From Polycladomyces abyssicola (GTDB taxonomy: Bacteria; Bacillota; Bacilli; Thermoactinomycetales; JIR-001): a stretch of DNA of 64,000 bases. Position 1 is the first letter of the stretch, and every line of letters starts with the position of its first letter. Under the pieces are notes generated by a model. That model was not told the DNA's origin, searched no databases, and worked only from the letters and a program-made list of their open reading frames with translations. Positions 51,456-60,769 of the stretch are shown here, one piece after another. A program made the translations under genes and the position numbers. The stretch lies in assembly GCF_018326425.1 (NCBI RefSeq), contig NZ_AP024601.1, positions 1,290,001 through 1,354,000 on the forward strand, read 5' to 3'.

Positions 51456-52643
51456 ATGATGCGCAGACGATGGTCCTTACTGGTGTTCATGTCTCTTTTC
51501 TGGATCTTGGCGCCGTCGATCGTACAGGCAGCCTCGGAAGCGTCCTTGCAGGATCGCGTAGTGAAGACGCAGTTGGATCAATTGCAGACACAGGAACTGG
51601 AATCCTATTGGAGACAATTGCAACAAGAATACGGCAAGTTTTTTCCCGGTCAGCAACCCCCCAGTCTGTTTGATATGATCTTGTCCAAATCGCGGGACGG
51701 ATTTCAGCTGAACGACATATTCCAGAGCATGTTGCGCTACTTTTTTCACGAGGTGCTGTACAACGGAAAATTGCTGGGCACGATCATCATCCTGACGGTG
51801 TTCAGTATGTTGCTCCAGACACTGCAAACAGCGTTTGAGCAGAATCAGGTAAGTAAAGTCGCGTATGCGGTGGCGTTCATGGTCATCATCATTCTGGCCG
51901 TCGACAGCTTTTCCACCGCCGTCGATTCCGCCAAATCGGCAATCCATACCATGATCCAGTTCATGCTCGCACTGGTGCCGCTCGTGTTGACTCTTTTGGC
52001 TTCAATGGGCAATATCGGCTCGGTCGCGATGTTCCACCCACTGATCGTGTTCATGATTCACGCAATCGGTACGCTGATCTATACCGTTGTGTTTCCGCTC
52101 TTGTTCTTCTCGGCGGTATTGAGCATTGTCAGCTGTTTGTCCGAAAAGTACAAGGTGAACCAGTTGGCCAATTTATTGCGCAGAATCAGTGTGGGTTTGC
52201 TAGGGTCACTGCTCACGATCTTTCTCGCCGTGATCTCGGTACAGGGGGCCACAGCGGCAGTGGCGGACGGTGTGACGATTCGAACGGCCAAATATGTGGC
52301 GGGCAACTTCGTTCCCGTGGTGGGGCGCATGTTTTCCGACGCGGCAGATACAGTGATCGGGGCGTCTCTCTTGGTCAAAAATGCCATCGGTATGGCGGGA
52401 GTATTGATACTCCTCCTGATCAGCGCGTTTCCTGCGGTCAAAATTTTGTCGCTCGCTTTCATCTACAACTTTTCGGCAGCGGTGATGCAACCCTTGGGAA
52501 ACAGCCCAATCATCCAATGTCTCAACATCATCGGCAAAACGCTCATCTACGTGTTTGCTTCACTCGCCACCGTGGGGTTGATGTTTTTCCTGGCCGTCAC
52601 GATTATTGTCGCGGCAGGAAATATTTCAGTCATGATGCGGTAG
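51456..52643 (+). CDS. spoIIIAE: Stage III sporulation protein AE
   Basis: 395 residues with an N-terminal signal-like segment (MSLFWILAPSIVQA), an extracytoplasmic region (about 25-90) and seven or so spans. Contains LVLTLLASMGNIGSVAMFHP and FSAVLSIVSCLSEKYKVNQL, typical of SpoIIIAE. Two adjacent ATGs (51456, 51459). Stop codon is directly followed by spoIIIAF sequence. Confidence 0.95.
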   Translation: MMRRRWSLLVFMSLFWILAPSIVQAASEASLQDRVVKTQLDQLQTQELESYWRQLQQEYGKFFPGQQPPSLFDMILSKSRDGFQLNDIFQSMLRYFFHEVLYNGKLLGTIIILTVFSMLLQTLQTAFEQNQVSKVAYAVAFMVIIILAVDSFSTAVDSAKSAIHTMIQFMLALVPLVLTLLASMGNIGSVAMFHPLIVFMIHAIGTLIYTVVFPLLFFSAVLSIVSCLSEKYKVNQLANLLRRISVGLLGSLLTIFLAVISVQGATAAVADGVTIRTAKYVAGNFVPVVGRMFSDAADTVIGASLLVKNAIGMAGVLILLLISAFPAVKILSLAFIYNFSAAVMQPLGNSPIIQCLNIIGKTLIYVFASLATVGLMFFLAVTIIVAAGNISVMMR

Positions 52644-52655
52644 GTGATGGGGATC

Positions 52656-53306
52656 ATGATGGAAATGATCAGCGATTGGCTGCGGCAGATCGTGCTGCTT
52701 GTTCTCATCGCCACATTCATCGATCTCCTGTTGCCCAATCATTCGATGGACCGGTATGTGAAGCTCGTCATGGGTCTTTTGATCATCCTGGCCATTTTGT
52801 CCCCTGTCTTCTCTCTGATCCGAAAAGACTGGGACGTCTCCGCCCTGGCATTTCGGAACGGCGGTACCGATGTGCAGGACATGACATCATTGGAATCAAT
52901 CCGGCAACGAGGGGAAACGTTAGGCCGGACACAGGACCAGTTGATCAAGGAGCAGGCAGAGGACCAAATGGCCCAATCGATCAGGCATGAGATCGAGGAT
53001 CGTTTCCGCGTCACCGTTTCCTCCGTGCAAGTCAAAGCCGCTACACCTGCAGACAATCGGCCGCCCGATGTCTCGCTCGTTTCGCTCGTCGTCACGCCGG
53101 AAGCTCTTGGATCACAGGAGGGACAGACGGCGGTGGCACCGGTCAAGGAGGTGGGACCGGTCGAGATCGATACGATGAAACAGGAACCGGCGGAGCAGAA
53201 GAGGGCGGGGGACGATGAGCTGTCCCGCCGTATCCGCACCTTCTTGCAGGAGACGTGGCATTTGCGCCCCGGCCAGATCCACGTGTCGGTGGAACAAGCA
53301 GGTTAG
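52656..53306 (+). CDS. spoIIIAF: Stage III sporulation protein AF
   Basis: About 216 residues: two N-terminal spans (WLRQIVLLVLIATFIDLLLP; YVKLVMGLLIILAILSPVF), then a soluble domain facing the intermembrane space with a ring-building-motif-like end (RIRTFLQETWHLRPGQIHV). ATG 52656 follows AGGTGATGGGG; GTG 52644 directly after the spoIIIAE stop is possible but less well placed. Confidence 0.92.
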   Translation: MMEMISDWLRQIVLLVLIATFIDLLLPNHSMDRYVKLVMGLLIILAILSPVFSLIRKDWDVSALAFRNGGTDVQDMTSLESIRQRGETLGRTQDQLIKEQAEDQMAQSIRHEIEDRFRVTVSSVQVKAATPADNRPPDVSLVSLVVTPEALGSQEGQTAVAPVKEVGPVEIDTMKQEPAEQKRAGDDELSRRIRTFLQETWHLRPGQIHVSVEQAG

Positions 53307-53319
53307 GGAGGGGAATCCG

Positions 53320-53940
53320 GTGTTCAGACGGCTGTTGGAACAGTTGGAAGGAAGAGGTGGGCAAGGGAAATCACACATCCAACCATTTCGTTGGTTGATA
53401 CTGCTAGGGTGTTTAGGGGCCGGGTTGATGATTCTCTCTTCGTTTTTCTCCGTCCAGAACGAAGTGGTTCCGCCGGATTCCGCCCGCCAACTGCACCCCG
53501 CTGTGGATACCGCCGCAAGAAAGTCTTCTGATAAAATGACGATCCATGAATACGAAGCCGAGTACGAATCCCAACTATCGGAAACACTCAGCAAAATCGT
53601 CGGAGTGGAAGATGTTACCGTGATGATCAACATGGCATCTTCGGAGGAAGAGGTGCTGGCCAAGGATGCACGAACGCAGGAGCAGACAACAAGTGAAAAC
53701 GACCGTAGAGGGGGGACGCGCAAGATCGAGGAACAGAGTGAAGATGAAAAAGTGGTGCTGTACCGTGGGAATGACGGGGAGCAACCCATCGTTGTCAAAC
53801 GGTTGAAACCGGTCGTAACGGGAGTGTTGATCGTGGCCAAAGGGGCGGAAAATCTGCAGGTGAAAGCTGCTATCATCGAAGCTGTTCAACGGGTGCTGGA
53901 CGTCCCGATCCACAGGATATCAGTATTGCCAAAAGGATGA
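53320..53940 (+). CDS. spoIIIAG: Stage III sporulation protein AG
   Basis: 206 residues: short cytoplasmic start, one span (WLILLGCLGAGLMILSSFF, about 24-42) and a large outer domain with the ring-building motif (YESQLSETLSKIVGVEDVTV about 86-105; TGVLIVAKGAENLQVKAAI). Forms the large ring of the mother cell-forespore channel. GTG 53320 lies 7 bases after GGGAGGGG. Confidence 0.95.
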   Translation: MFRRLLEQLEGRGGQGKSHIQPFRWLILLGCLGAGLMILSSFFSVQNEVVPPDSARQLHPAVDTAARKSSDKMTIHEYEAEYESQLSETLSKIVGVEDVTVMINMASSEEEVLAKDARTQEQTTSENDRRGGTRKIEEQSEDEKVVLYRGNDGEQPIVVKRLKPVVTGVLIVAKGAENLQVKAAIIEAVQRVLDVPIHRISVLPKG

Positions 53941-53954
53941 AGGAGGGGTATTCC

Positions 53955-54506
53955 ATGACCATGAACAAGCAAACCATGTGGTTGGTGACGATGCTCACCT
54001 TGATGGTGGTGTTATCCGCTTACTACATCGTGACCGGTCCGGTGGAGCCTGCGAATCAGTCGGTTCAGAAGGAGAAAGGCCCCGCACCGGCGGATGTGAG
54101 CGTCAAAACGACCAAATCGTCATCCGATGCAGGAAAAGAGCTGTCGGAGGAAAATGCCGGCGATTACTTTGTCGGATACCAGTTGCAGCGCAGTACGCTC
54201 AGATCCAAAATGACGGAAGAGTACATGAAAATCTTGACCGATCCCGAATCAAGCCAACAGCAACTGAAGGAAGCAGAAGCGAAAATCAATCAGTTGATGA
54301 AGGTAGACAAAACGGAGTCCGTTCTGGAAGAGCTGATTCGGAGCGAGGGATTTCACGATGCTGTCGTGATTACGAACGATCATCATGTGGATGTAATTGT
54401 ACAGGCGGACAATTTGGCCAATCGTCAAGTGGTAAAACTGATCAGCCTGGTGAAAGAAAGGCTGAATATCCCGGCGACGCAGGTGTCGGTGGCTTATCGG
54501 CCTTGA
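53955..54506 (+). CDS. spoIIIAH: Stage III sporulation protein AH
   Basis: 183 residues: one N-terminal span (MWLVTMLTLMVVLSAYYIV) and a YscJ/FliF-like outer domain (AGDYFVGYQLQRSTLRSKM near 62-80; VIVQADNLANRQVVKLISLV). It pairs with forespore SpoIIQ across the intermembrane space; spoIIQ is not in the window. ATG 53955 follows AAGGAGGGG. Last gene of the operon. Confidence 0.95.
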   Translation: MTMNKQTMWLVTMLTLMVVLSAYYIVTGPVEPANQSVQKEKGPAPADVSVKTTKSSSDAGKELSEENAGDYFVGYQLQRSTLRSKMTEEYMKILTDPESSQQQLKEAEAKINQLMKVDKTESVLEELIRSEGFHDAVVITNDHHVDVIVQADNLANRQVVKLISLVKERLNIPATQVSVAYRP

Positions 54507-54518
54507 AGGAAGAAAAAG

Positions 54519-54582
54519 TCGCTCGTGGGAAAACGGCCACTTTATCTTGGGAAAGCGGGACCGAATTTCCCGTAGAGCGACT
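54519..54582. other. Inverted repeat after spoIIIAH
   Basis: GTCGCTC / GAGCGAC arms flank an inner GGGAAA / TTTCCC, giving a long imperfect stem with no T run. Possible mRNA-end structure just before the terminator. Confidence 0.4.
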
Positions 54583-54613
54583 TCAGCTGTAGCGCTACGG
54601 AGCGGAAACTGAG

Positions 54614-54645
54614 CCGTTTCCAAGGGGAGGAAACGGTTTTTGTTT
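54614..54645 (+). terminator. Terminator of the spoIIIA operon
   Basis: CCGTTTCC / GGAAACGG with a 7-base loop followed by TTTTTGTTTT. Confidence 0.9.
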
Positions 54646-54673
54646 TGCGCTGATGGCAGTGGTGACACCTATA

Positions 54674-56101
54674 TCACTGCTTGTCCAACAGAGATGCACC
54701 GGCGATACCAGGATGCGTCATTTCGTAAGGGTCCAGTATGAGATCCAGTTCTTCTTCGGTCAGGACATCGTACTTCAGGCACAATTCACGCACCGATTGC
54801 CCCGTCAAAACAGCCTCACGTGCGATGCGGGCGGCTGTTTCATATCCGATGTGTGGGTTCACCGCGGTGATGACGCCCACGCTCTTTTCCACATACTCTT
54901 TTAACCGTTCTTTGTTTGCCTGGATACCGGACAGACAATAATCAGTAAACACGCGAAATGCATTGTTCATGATGCTGATCGATTGCAGCAGGTTAAAGAC
55001 CAAGACGGGCTCCATCACGTTCAATTCAAGCTGTCCCGCTTCGGATGCCAGACAGATGGTATGATCGTTGCCGATCACCTGAAAGGCGACCTGGTTGATA
55101 ACTTCCGCCATGACGGGGTTTACTTTCCCAGGCATGATAGAGGAACCGGGCTGACGGGCCGGCAGGGTGATCTCCCCGAGTCCCGCACGGGGGCCGGATG
55201 CCATCAGACGCAAGTCGTTGGCGATCTTGGACATGTTCATCATGCACACTTTCAGTGCCGCGGAAACTTCCGTATAGGCATCCGTGTTCTGTGTGGCATC
55301 TACGAGATGATCCGCACGCACCAACGGATAACCGCTGATCTCGGCCAGATGTTTGACCACACTTTCGATATAGCGCGGATCTGCGTTCAATCCTGTGCCG
55401 ACGGCTGTGGCACCCATGTTCACTTCATACAGATGCTGGCGCGATTGCTCAATTCGTTTGATGTCGCGTGCCAACACCCGGCTGTACGCCTCAAACTCCT
55501 GGCCGAGACGAATGGGAACGGCATCCTGCAGATGAGTCCGTCCCATTTTGATGATGGGGTCGAACTCCTCCGCTTTCTTCTCAAACACTTGATGCATGCG
55601 TTTCATGGTTTCCAACAGTTGATCCAAAAGCGTCAACGTGGCGATGTGGATCGCGGTTGGAAATACGTCATTGGTCGATTGGGACATGTTGACATGGGTA
55701 TTGGGACTGAGAGCAAAATAATTTCCTTTTTCTTCACCCAACAGTTCAAGTGCACGGTTGGCGATCACTTCATTGGCGTTCATGTTGATGGATGTCCCTG
55801 CCCCGCCCTGGATTGGATCCACGATAAATTGGTCATGCCATTTGCCGTCGATGATTTCCTGTGCGGCTGTGACGATCGCGTTCCCCAAGCGGGGATTCAG
55901 GCGACCGGTTTCCATGTTGGCGAGGGCGGCCGCCTTTTTAACCATCGCCACTGCTCGAATGAGCGATTCATGTAGACGGTAACCTGTAATCGGGAAGTTT
56001 TCTTTTGCACGCAGTGTTTGGATACCGTAATATGCGTCAGCGGGAATTTCTTTTTCCCCGAGAAAATCTTTCTCCTTGCGATATGCAGATGCTTGGATCA
56101 T
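54674..56101 (-). CDS. aspA: Aspartate ammonia-lyase (aspartase)
   Basis: 475 residues. Deaminates L-aspartate to fumarate. Superfamily signature GSSIMPGKVNPVMAEV (about 318-333), STNDVFPTAIHIA (about 140-152) and TGLNADPRYIESV near 234; the aspartate-specific form GSSIMPGKVNP and overall length fit aspartase better than fumarase C. ATG 56101 has GGGAG 8 bases upstream. It lies downstream of ansA on the same strand, as in the Bacillus ansAB operon, so asparagine is taken to aspartate and then to fumarate. Confidence 0.93.
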   Translation of the reverse strand: MIQASAYRKEKDFLGEKEIPADAYYGIQTLRAKENFPITGYRLHESLIRAVAMVKKAAALANMETGRLNPRLGNAIVTAAQEIIDGKWHDQFIVDPIQGGAGTSINMNANEVIANRALELLGEEKGNYFALSPNTHVNMSQSTNDVFPTAIHIATLTLLDQLLETMKRMHQVFEKKAEEFDPIIKMGRTHLQDAVPIRLGQEFEAYSRVLARDIKRIEQSRQHLYEVNMGATAVGTGLNADPRYIESVVKHLAEISGYPLVRADHLVDATQNTDAYTEVSAALKVCMMNMSKIANDLRLMASGPRAGLGEITLPARQPGSSIMPGKVNPVMAEVINQVAFQVIGNDHTICLASEAGQLELNVMEPVLVFNLLQSISIMNNAFRVFTDYCLSGIQANKERLKEYVEKSVGVITAVNPHIGYETAARIAREAVLTGQSVRELCLKYDVLTEEELDLILDPYEMTHPGIAGASLLDKQ

Positions 56102-56218
56102 CGGGTTCACTCCCTTACTACGTATTTGAAGAATGTCTGGTGATGAGGTCCGCATTGCTTTCCCGACTCGCTCTACCTGTGCCCTGCAAAGAACGGATTC
56201 AAGCCCCTAAAACCGAAA

Positions 56219-56279
56219 GCGCAGGATAAGGGCAAAGTACGCTGCGTATAGCAGAAGTTGCCCGCAATACATCCTGCGC
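56219..56279 (-). other. Long stem-loop in the ansA-aspA intergenic region
   Basis: GCGCAGGAT / ATCCTGCGC arms with an inner GGGCAA / TTGCCC stem and an apical hairpin. On the minus (transcribed) strand it is followed by TTTCGGTTTT. It may be a partial terminator or a processing/stability element that sets the ratio of the two mRNAs. Confidence 0.5.
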
Positions 56280-56326
56280 ATTCTCGTCTGGGAATCCGTT
56301 GTGCCTGAGCATTTTACCGACAGGCT

Positions 56327-57316
56327 TTAGACGGATATATCGTCAGCGATGGGTGTTTCCATGAATCGTTTGACTTCCTGAAGATCGTTGGTCTTGCCCA
56401 AAGCCCACATCAACTTGGGGACGATCGCTTCCGTGTTCATGTCCCTCGATAGAATGATCTGGTTTTGAGCGGCTTTTCGTCCCACTTCATACAGCAGGAT
56501 GTCTTCACCTTCTTCCAGACATTGTGTGGTGATCACCACCGCAACGCCCGCATTGGTCAGCTCTCTCAGTTTGGGCAGCAGATTTCGGCCTTGGAACGGG
56601 ATACCACCGCTTCCGAAACTCTCGATGATCACACCTTTATATAGATGGCGAATGCAGTCAAACAGCTCCGGTTTGGCTCCGGGATGCAATTTCATCACAA
56701 ACACATCGGGGCACAGAGAAGTATCCAGTATCAATTCGCCCTGTTTTTTGGCGTGGACGGATTTGTAGTACGTCACATTCGGACCGTTGATATATGCGAC
56801 ATACGGATGATTGATACTTTCAAACGCATCGTAGCTTTTGGTTCGCATCTTGACTGCCCTTGTGCCCTGAATCACCTTGCCGTCAAACACGATAAAAACG
56901 CCGCCGATCTCCTCGCATGCAAATCGAACGGCATCCGCAATGTTTTTCTTGGCATCGGTTCGTTTGAAACTGATGGGAACTTGAGAACCGGTCAGGACGA
57001 TCGGTTTGGTGACGTTTTGCAGCATATAGGACAAGGCCGCAGAGGTGTAGGCCATCGTGTCCGTCCCATGCGTAATGATAAATCCATCGTACCGATCATA
57101 ATGCCGATAGATGGCTTTCGCGATCTCGACCCAGAATTCCGGTTGCATGTTGGTACTGTCGATATTCATCAGCATTTTGCTTTCCAACTGATAATCCGAT
57201 GTATCCTTCGGTAGGTACCTCGCAAGCTCTTCTGCGCTCATCCCTGGAGCAAGTCCTTCCGCGCTCGGAACGGATGCGATCGTTCCCCCGGTGGCCAACA
57301 GCAGCAATTTCTTCAT
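56327..57316 (-). CDS. ansA: Type I L-asparaginase
   Basis: 329 residues, the same length I recall for the Bacillus enzyme. Catalytic Thr12 in [10 protein letters not shown], second Thr in [13 protein letters not shown] (about 83-95), and TGSQVPISF. Cytosolic (no signal peptide), hydrolyses asparagine to aspartate and ammonia. ATG 57316 lies 6 bases after AGAGGTG; GTG 57325 is the alternative. Transcribed toward aspA and divergent from the XRE repressor gene. Confidence 0.95.
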   Translation of the reverse strand: MKKLLLLATGGTIASVPSAEGLAPGMSAEELARYLPKDTSDYQLESKMLMNIDSTNMQPEFWVEIAKAIYRHYDRYDGFIITHGTDTMAYTSAALSYMLQNVTKPIVLTGSQVPISFKRTDAKKNIADAVRFACEEIGGVFIVFDGKVIQGTRAVKMRTKSYDAFESINHPYVAYINGPNVTYYKSVHAKKQGELILDTSLCPDVFVMKLHPGAKPELFDCIRHLYKGVIIESFGSGGIPFQGRNLLPKLRELTNAGVAVVITTQCLEEGEDILLYEVGRKAAQNQIILSRDMNTEAIVPKLMWALGKTNDLQEVKRFMETPIADDISV

Positions 57317-57534
57317 ACCCTTCACCTCTTCCGCTCTCGGGCTTTCCGCGTGTTCAGACGATTCCGGATGGTGGTTGCAAGAATCAAATGAATCATTGTA
57401 TATTAACGTAGGGTGTACGCTTATTGCGAACGTCCAAGAGTAATTATAGGGTGGATATGGTCGTAAATCAAGAAAATTGTATTCGTTTCGCGTACCATGG
57501 TATCGTCAAGATGGGTGGGAAAGGAGGAGAGGCG

Positions 57535-57891
57535 ATGCTCCTGGACAGAATCATCGGTTTGCGAAAACAAAAAAAGTGGTCCATACAATATACCGCAGAT
57601 CAACTGGGGATAGCCAAAAGCACATATGCAGGGTATGAATCGGGATATCGTCGCCCCTCGCTGGAAGCGATCAAGAGCATCGCGGATCTGTTTGAAACCT
57701 CAGTGGATTATCTGATCGGTCGTGTCGATGATCCCACCTTTCATCCCGAAGGAAAGGAAATCGAATTGACGCAATTATCCCGACAGAAATTGACTGTGGA
57801 CGGACAACCTCTTTCGGAAGAAGAGATCCATCAGCTGATTGCCTTCATCCGAGCCAAACGTGAGATCACCGGAAATGAAAATGCAGGCTGA
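57535..57891 (+). CDS. ansR: XRE-family repressor, AnsR-like
   Basis: 118 residues: N-terminal helix-turn-helix (DQLGIAKSTYAGYESGYRRP, about 22-41, then IKSIADLFETSVDYLIGR) and a short C-terminal part. In Bacillus AnsR represses ansAB and is encoded divergently, the arrangement seen here. ATG 57535 follows AAGGAGGAGAGG; the open frame upstream is not needed. The operator probably lies in 57330-57530. Confidence 0.82.
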   Translation: MLLDRIIGLRKQKKWSIQYTADQLGIAKSTYAGYESGYRRPSLEAIKSIADLFETSVDYLIGRVDDPTFHPEGKEIELTQLSRQKLTVDGQPLSEEEIHQLIAFIRAKREITGNENAG

Positions 57892-58045
57892 TACTTGAAA
57901 GTACTTGAAGAACAACGCCGGTTGCTCCTTGACCCGCTTTTTGAACCTTCTGCTCCGATATGGAGCTTCTTTTTTTATGTTGATACACATTTACAACGTA
58001 ACATTGTTATGTTATATTGGGAATCGAGAGAGGAGGTGGCCGTCC

Positions 58046-58681
58046 ATGGACGAAAAGCTGATCTCCAAAAAGGAGCTGTTGCGGCTTACCGGCATTTCAT
58101 ACGGTCAACTGTACAGATGGAAGCGGAAGAACCTGATTCCGGAAGAATGGTTCATTCGCAAGTCAACCTACACGGGTCAGGAAACCTTTTTTCCAAAACA
58201 GAAGATATTGGACCGAATCGACAAGATCAAACGGATGAAAGATGATTTGTCATTGGATGAAATCGCGGAGCGATTGTCCCCCAATCTTACAAAGGTGATG
58301 CTGCCTGTTGAAGAGATTATCAAACGTAACATTGTTTCAAAAGGAGTATGGAATTTGTTTGCTGATGAGTGGACCGAGGCAAAGACACTCCACTTTGAGG
58401 AAATCCTCCGCTTGTACGTCGTAGCCCGTACACTGAAAACGGGCAATGTCAGCTTGGAAGAGGCACGTCGCGTCTGGTCCATGCTGGAAGCGCATGCCTC
58501 CCATATTCGGGAACAAAAGGGAGAGTTGTGGATCATCCGCAAAATGGGGATCGCGATCAGTTTGTTGACCGATTCCGTTCAGGAGCTGCATATCGAAGCG
58601 GATGCCAAGGTAGTGGTACGGCTTTCTTTGGCACAATGTGCTGAAGAGCTGAAAATCAGCATGATGGACGGAGGGATGTGA
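58046..58681 (+). CDS. yhbD: YhbD-family (DUF4004) protein with MerR-like helix-turn-helix
   Basis: 211 residues. Opens MDEKLISKKELLRLTGISYG, then QLYRWKRKNLIPEEW, a MerR-type winged-helix start, followed by a helical domain. In Bacillus yhbD sits upstream of the bactofilin genes yhbE-yhbF, as here. ATG 58046 has GAGGAGGTG upstream. It ends one base before the bactofilin start, so the two are co-transcribed; it may regulate or assist bactofilin assembly (inference). Confidence 0.85.
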   Translation: MDEKLISKKELLRLTGISYGQLYRWKRKNLIPEEWFIRKSTYTGQETFFPKQKILDRIDKIKRMKDDLSLDEIAERLSPNLTKVMLPVEEIIKRNIVSKGVWNLFADEWTEAKTLHFEEILRLYVVARTLKTGNVSLEEARRVWSMLEAHASHIREQKGELWIIRKMGIAISLLTDSVQELHIEADAKVVVRLSLAQCAEELKISMMDGGM

Positions 58682-59392
58682 ATGGATCGCAAGGAGCACC
58701 GGGATTTTGTCGTGGCCGGACGGGCCAGCACTGCGGGTGGCGAATTTGACCGCGTGTCCATCCAAGGCGACGGGCACGTGGACGGAGATTTGACATGTAC
58801 GGAGTTGAAATGTCACGGGAAGTCGCACATCACGGGTAACGTGAAAGCAAGCGATGTAAAGGTATACGGCTCCACCCGGATTGACGGCCGTGTGGAATCG
58901 GAGGAGCTTCGGGTCCGCGGTCATGCGGAGATTGGCGGACACTTGTCCTGCCGGCAGATGGAAGCGGAAGGGATGCTCCATGTAGGCGGTCCAGTGACGG
59001 CAGAAGAAGTAACATTAGAAGGACAGCTCAATGTGAAAGAAGATGTGGAAGCGGAATCTTTCTCGGCCAAGGGTGTTTTCACAATCGACGGGCTGTTGAA
59101 TGCAGGACAAATCGTGGTGCAGCTGTACGGGGACTGCCGGGCGAAGGAAATCGGTGGCGAAAAGATCGAGGTGCGGAAAAAGGGTTTCTCATTTTGGTTC
59201 AAGCCGTTCTCACATCATCTGGAGGTTGATATGATCGAGGGGGATGAGGTCCACTTGGAAAACACCCGGGCAAACGTGGTACGGGGCAATCGTGTCATCA
59301 TCGGACCGGGTTGCGAAATCGGATTGGTGGAGTATCACGATCATTTCCACCGGGATCACAGCGCAAAAGTAAAGGAATCAAAAAAGCTGTGA
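58682..59392 (+). CDS. Bactofilin-like polymer-forming cytoskeletal protein
   Basis: 236 residues built from short beta-strand repeats with regularly spaced Gly and Val: VSIQGDGHVDGDLTCTELKC, HITGNVKASDVKVYGSTRID and similar turns up to about residue 150, then a second, more charged domain. This is the bactofilin right-handed beta-helix pattern; such proteins self-assemble into filaments at the membrane. Bacillus YhbE/YhbF are the likely counterparts and affect flagellar assembly there. Confidence 0.85.
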   Translation: MDRKEHRDFVVAGRASTAGGEFDRVSIQGDGHVDGDLTCTELKCHGKSHITGNVKASDVKVYGSTRIDGRVESEELRVRGHAEIGGHLSCRQMEAEGMLHVGGPVTAEEVTLEGQLNVKEDVEAESFSAKGVFTIDGLLNAGQIVVQLYGDCRAKEIGGEKIEVRKKGFSFWFKPFSHHLEVDMIEGDEVHLENTRANVVRGNRVIIGPGCEIGLVEYHDHFHRDHSAKVKESKKL

Positions 59393-59400
59393 GTGTAAAT

Positions 59401-59449
59401 GAGTCCCCACCCAGATGCTGACGCGCATCCGTGTGAGGGACTCTTTCGT
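59401..59449 (+). terminator. Terminator of the yhbD-bactofilin operon
   Basis: GAGTCCC / GGGACTC with an inner GATGC / GCATC hairpin followed by TTTCG. Confidence 0.65.
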
Positions 59450-59491
59450 CATCGCTGTTCTCCGAACTACATAGCATAAGAACTGCACCGT

Positions 59492-60382
59492 TCAAGGGAG
59501 AACCGTTGCCGCTTTCTCTGCGACATCGGGCTTTTGCACCAGTTCCAGGTGATCGTAGGAATCATAGGTGGCGAGATGAATGGCTCCTTCGATATAGGCG
59601 CTGCTCGTCGGCACCAATCCGTCACTGTCAGTTTGGTATTTGGTGAACAGGGTCATCCATCCTACAAAATTCTCTCCATTCACACCCCAAGTATCATAAC
59701 CATCAGCATCTCCCTGAACCGTATAGATTTTTCCACCGTTAAAAAGGGGAGCACCTTTCACCGGATACTGTTGGTTAAACTTTTCGACCCAGGCAGGATC
59801 CAAGTTGGATTGTGCTTTTTCGCCGCCGTAGATATATTTCGCGGCAAATTCGTAATCATTTGCCAGCGGAGATCCATGATGCGGAGTACCCAGGGTGACC
59901 AGTCCCGCAACAGTGCCGGGGTAGTCGTAGATGTAACGCCGGGCGACCAGTCCGCCTTGACTGTGGGCAATGATATCAAATTGCTTGCTGAGTCCGTATT
60001 TCTTTTGAAGGATTTGCACTTTTTCATGAACCTGATTCACCCAGTCCGAGATATACTCCGACCCGGCCGTATTGTCATTTCTGCCGATAAAGGTGACGGT
60101 TTTGCCGTTCAATACCCGGGTTTGCACCTCATTCGAATCATTGGCATAAATCACGTACACATTGCCGGAACCCCAAACATTTGCTACTGTGGTTAAAAAA
60201 TGATCGCTCCATCGATGAGCGTTTCGAAGGCCGTGCAACAAAACCAAGTCGTATTTTTTGGTGGCGAGTGTCTGGGCGGCAGTTTCTTTGCTTTCTTTGC
60301 CGGAGGTGGCTTGACCGATACCTGGTATGGTCAGAGTCAATGCCACCAGAAAAGAGAAAACCGCAACGCCGATTTGACGCAT
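59492..60382 (-). CDS. Secreted triacylglycerol lipase (alpha/beta hydrolase)
   Basis: 296 residues. Signal peptide 1-25 (FSFLVALTLTIPGIGQATS). The oxyanion motif is LLHGLRNA (about 47-54), the nucleophile elbow is AHSQGG (about 138-143), with catalytic Asp probably in TDSDGLVP and His in DSYDHLELV. Secreted lipases of this family split triglycerides. Length and motifs fit Bacillus/Geobacillus-type family I lipases only loosely. ATG 60382 has AGGGG 8 bases upstream. Confidence 0.88.
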   Translation of the reverse strand: MRQIGVAVFSFLVALTLTIPGIGQATSGKESKETAAQTLATKKYDLVLLHGLRNAHRWSDHFLTTVANVWGSGNVYVIYANDSNEVQTRVLNGKTVTFIGRNDNTAGSEYISDWVNQVHEKVQILQKKYGLSKQFDIIAHSQGGLVARRYIYDYPGTVAGLVTLGTPHHGSPLANDYEFAAKYIYGGEKAQSNLDPAWVEKFNQQYPVKGAPLFNGGKIYTVQGDADGYDTWGVNGENFVGWMTLFTKYQTDSDGLVPTSSAYIEGAIHLATYDSYDHLELVQKPDVAEKAATVLP

Positions 60383-60548
60383 CGTCACATCCCCTTTTCC
60401 GATCAAAATTTATATTGGAGAAATACGGATCAGGCCATTCTCCATGATCTTCGATCACGCTAAAGGGTTTTTAATTATTTGATTTTTCATTATAATGAAG
60501 ATTTAATCCAAAATCAACCTGCCAAAACCATATGCTACAGAAGCACAC

Positions 60549-60586
60549 AGAAAACGCTTGCAAAAAGGGGGCGGATGTTGTAAAAT
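60549..60586 (+). promoter_or_regulatory. glpF promoter overlapped by a cre-like site
   Basis: TTGCAA (60558-60563), 17-base spacer, TAAAAT (60581-60586) is a good sigma-A promoter. The cre-like AGAAAACGCTTGCA (60549-60562) matches the consensus at all but two defined positions and covers the -35, as expected for CcpA repression. Confidence 0.6.
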
Positions 60587-60639
60587 CGGACACACAAGGT
60601 TGCAACCGTTTTCAATTTTCCCTCACAAGTTAATCGTGG

Positions 60640-60703
60640 ATGAGAGATGGAGAACCACAATTTCCTTTCAATGGGGTTGAAGGGGACATTGTGGTTTTTT
60701 TCA
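60640..60703 (+). promoter_or_regulatory. Leader terminator / antiterminator of glpF (GlpP type)
   Basis: AACCACAAT / ATTGTGGTT outer stem, inner TTCAA / TTGAA, followed by eight T, located 70 bases before glpF and after its promoter. GATGAGAGATGGAGA lies just 5' of it. In Bacillus the glp leaders carry such terminators and GlpP with glycerol-3-phosphate allows read-through. Confidence 0.65.
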
Positions 60704-60769
60704 TGCAATGCACTTTCAATAATTCCGTATGTTTAGAATAACAAGATATCCAAAGTGGGAGGGAGAACT

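Noticed and set aside
54983-55975. Plus-strand ORF of 330 codons opposite aspA.
   Set aside because: Antisense shadow of aspartase; no ribosome-binding site and non-protein-like composition.
56219-56279. Structured RNA considered as a tRNA or riboswitch.
   Set aside because: No cloverleaf, no CCA-type end, no TTC loop, and no conserved riboswitch core; treated as an intergenic stem-loop.
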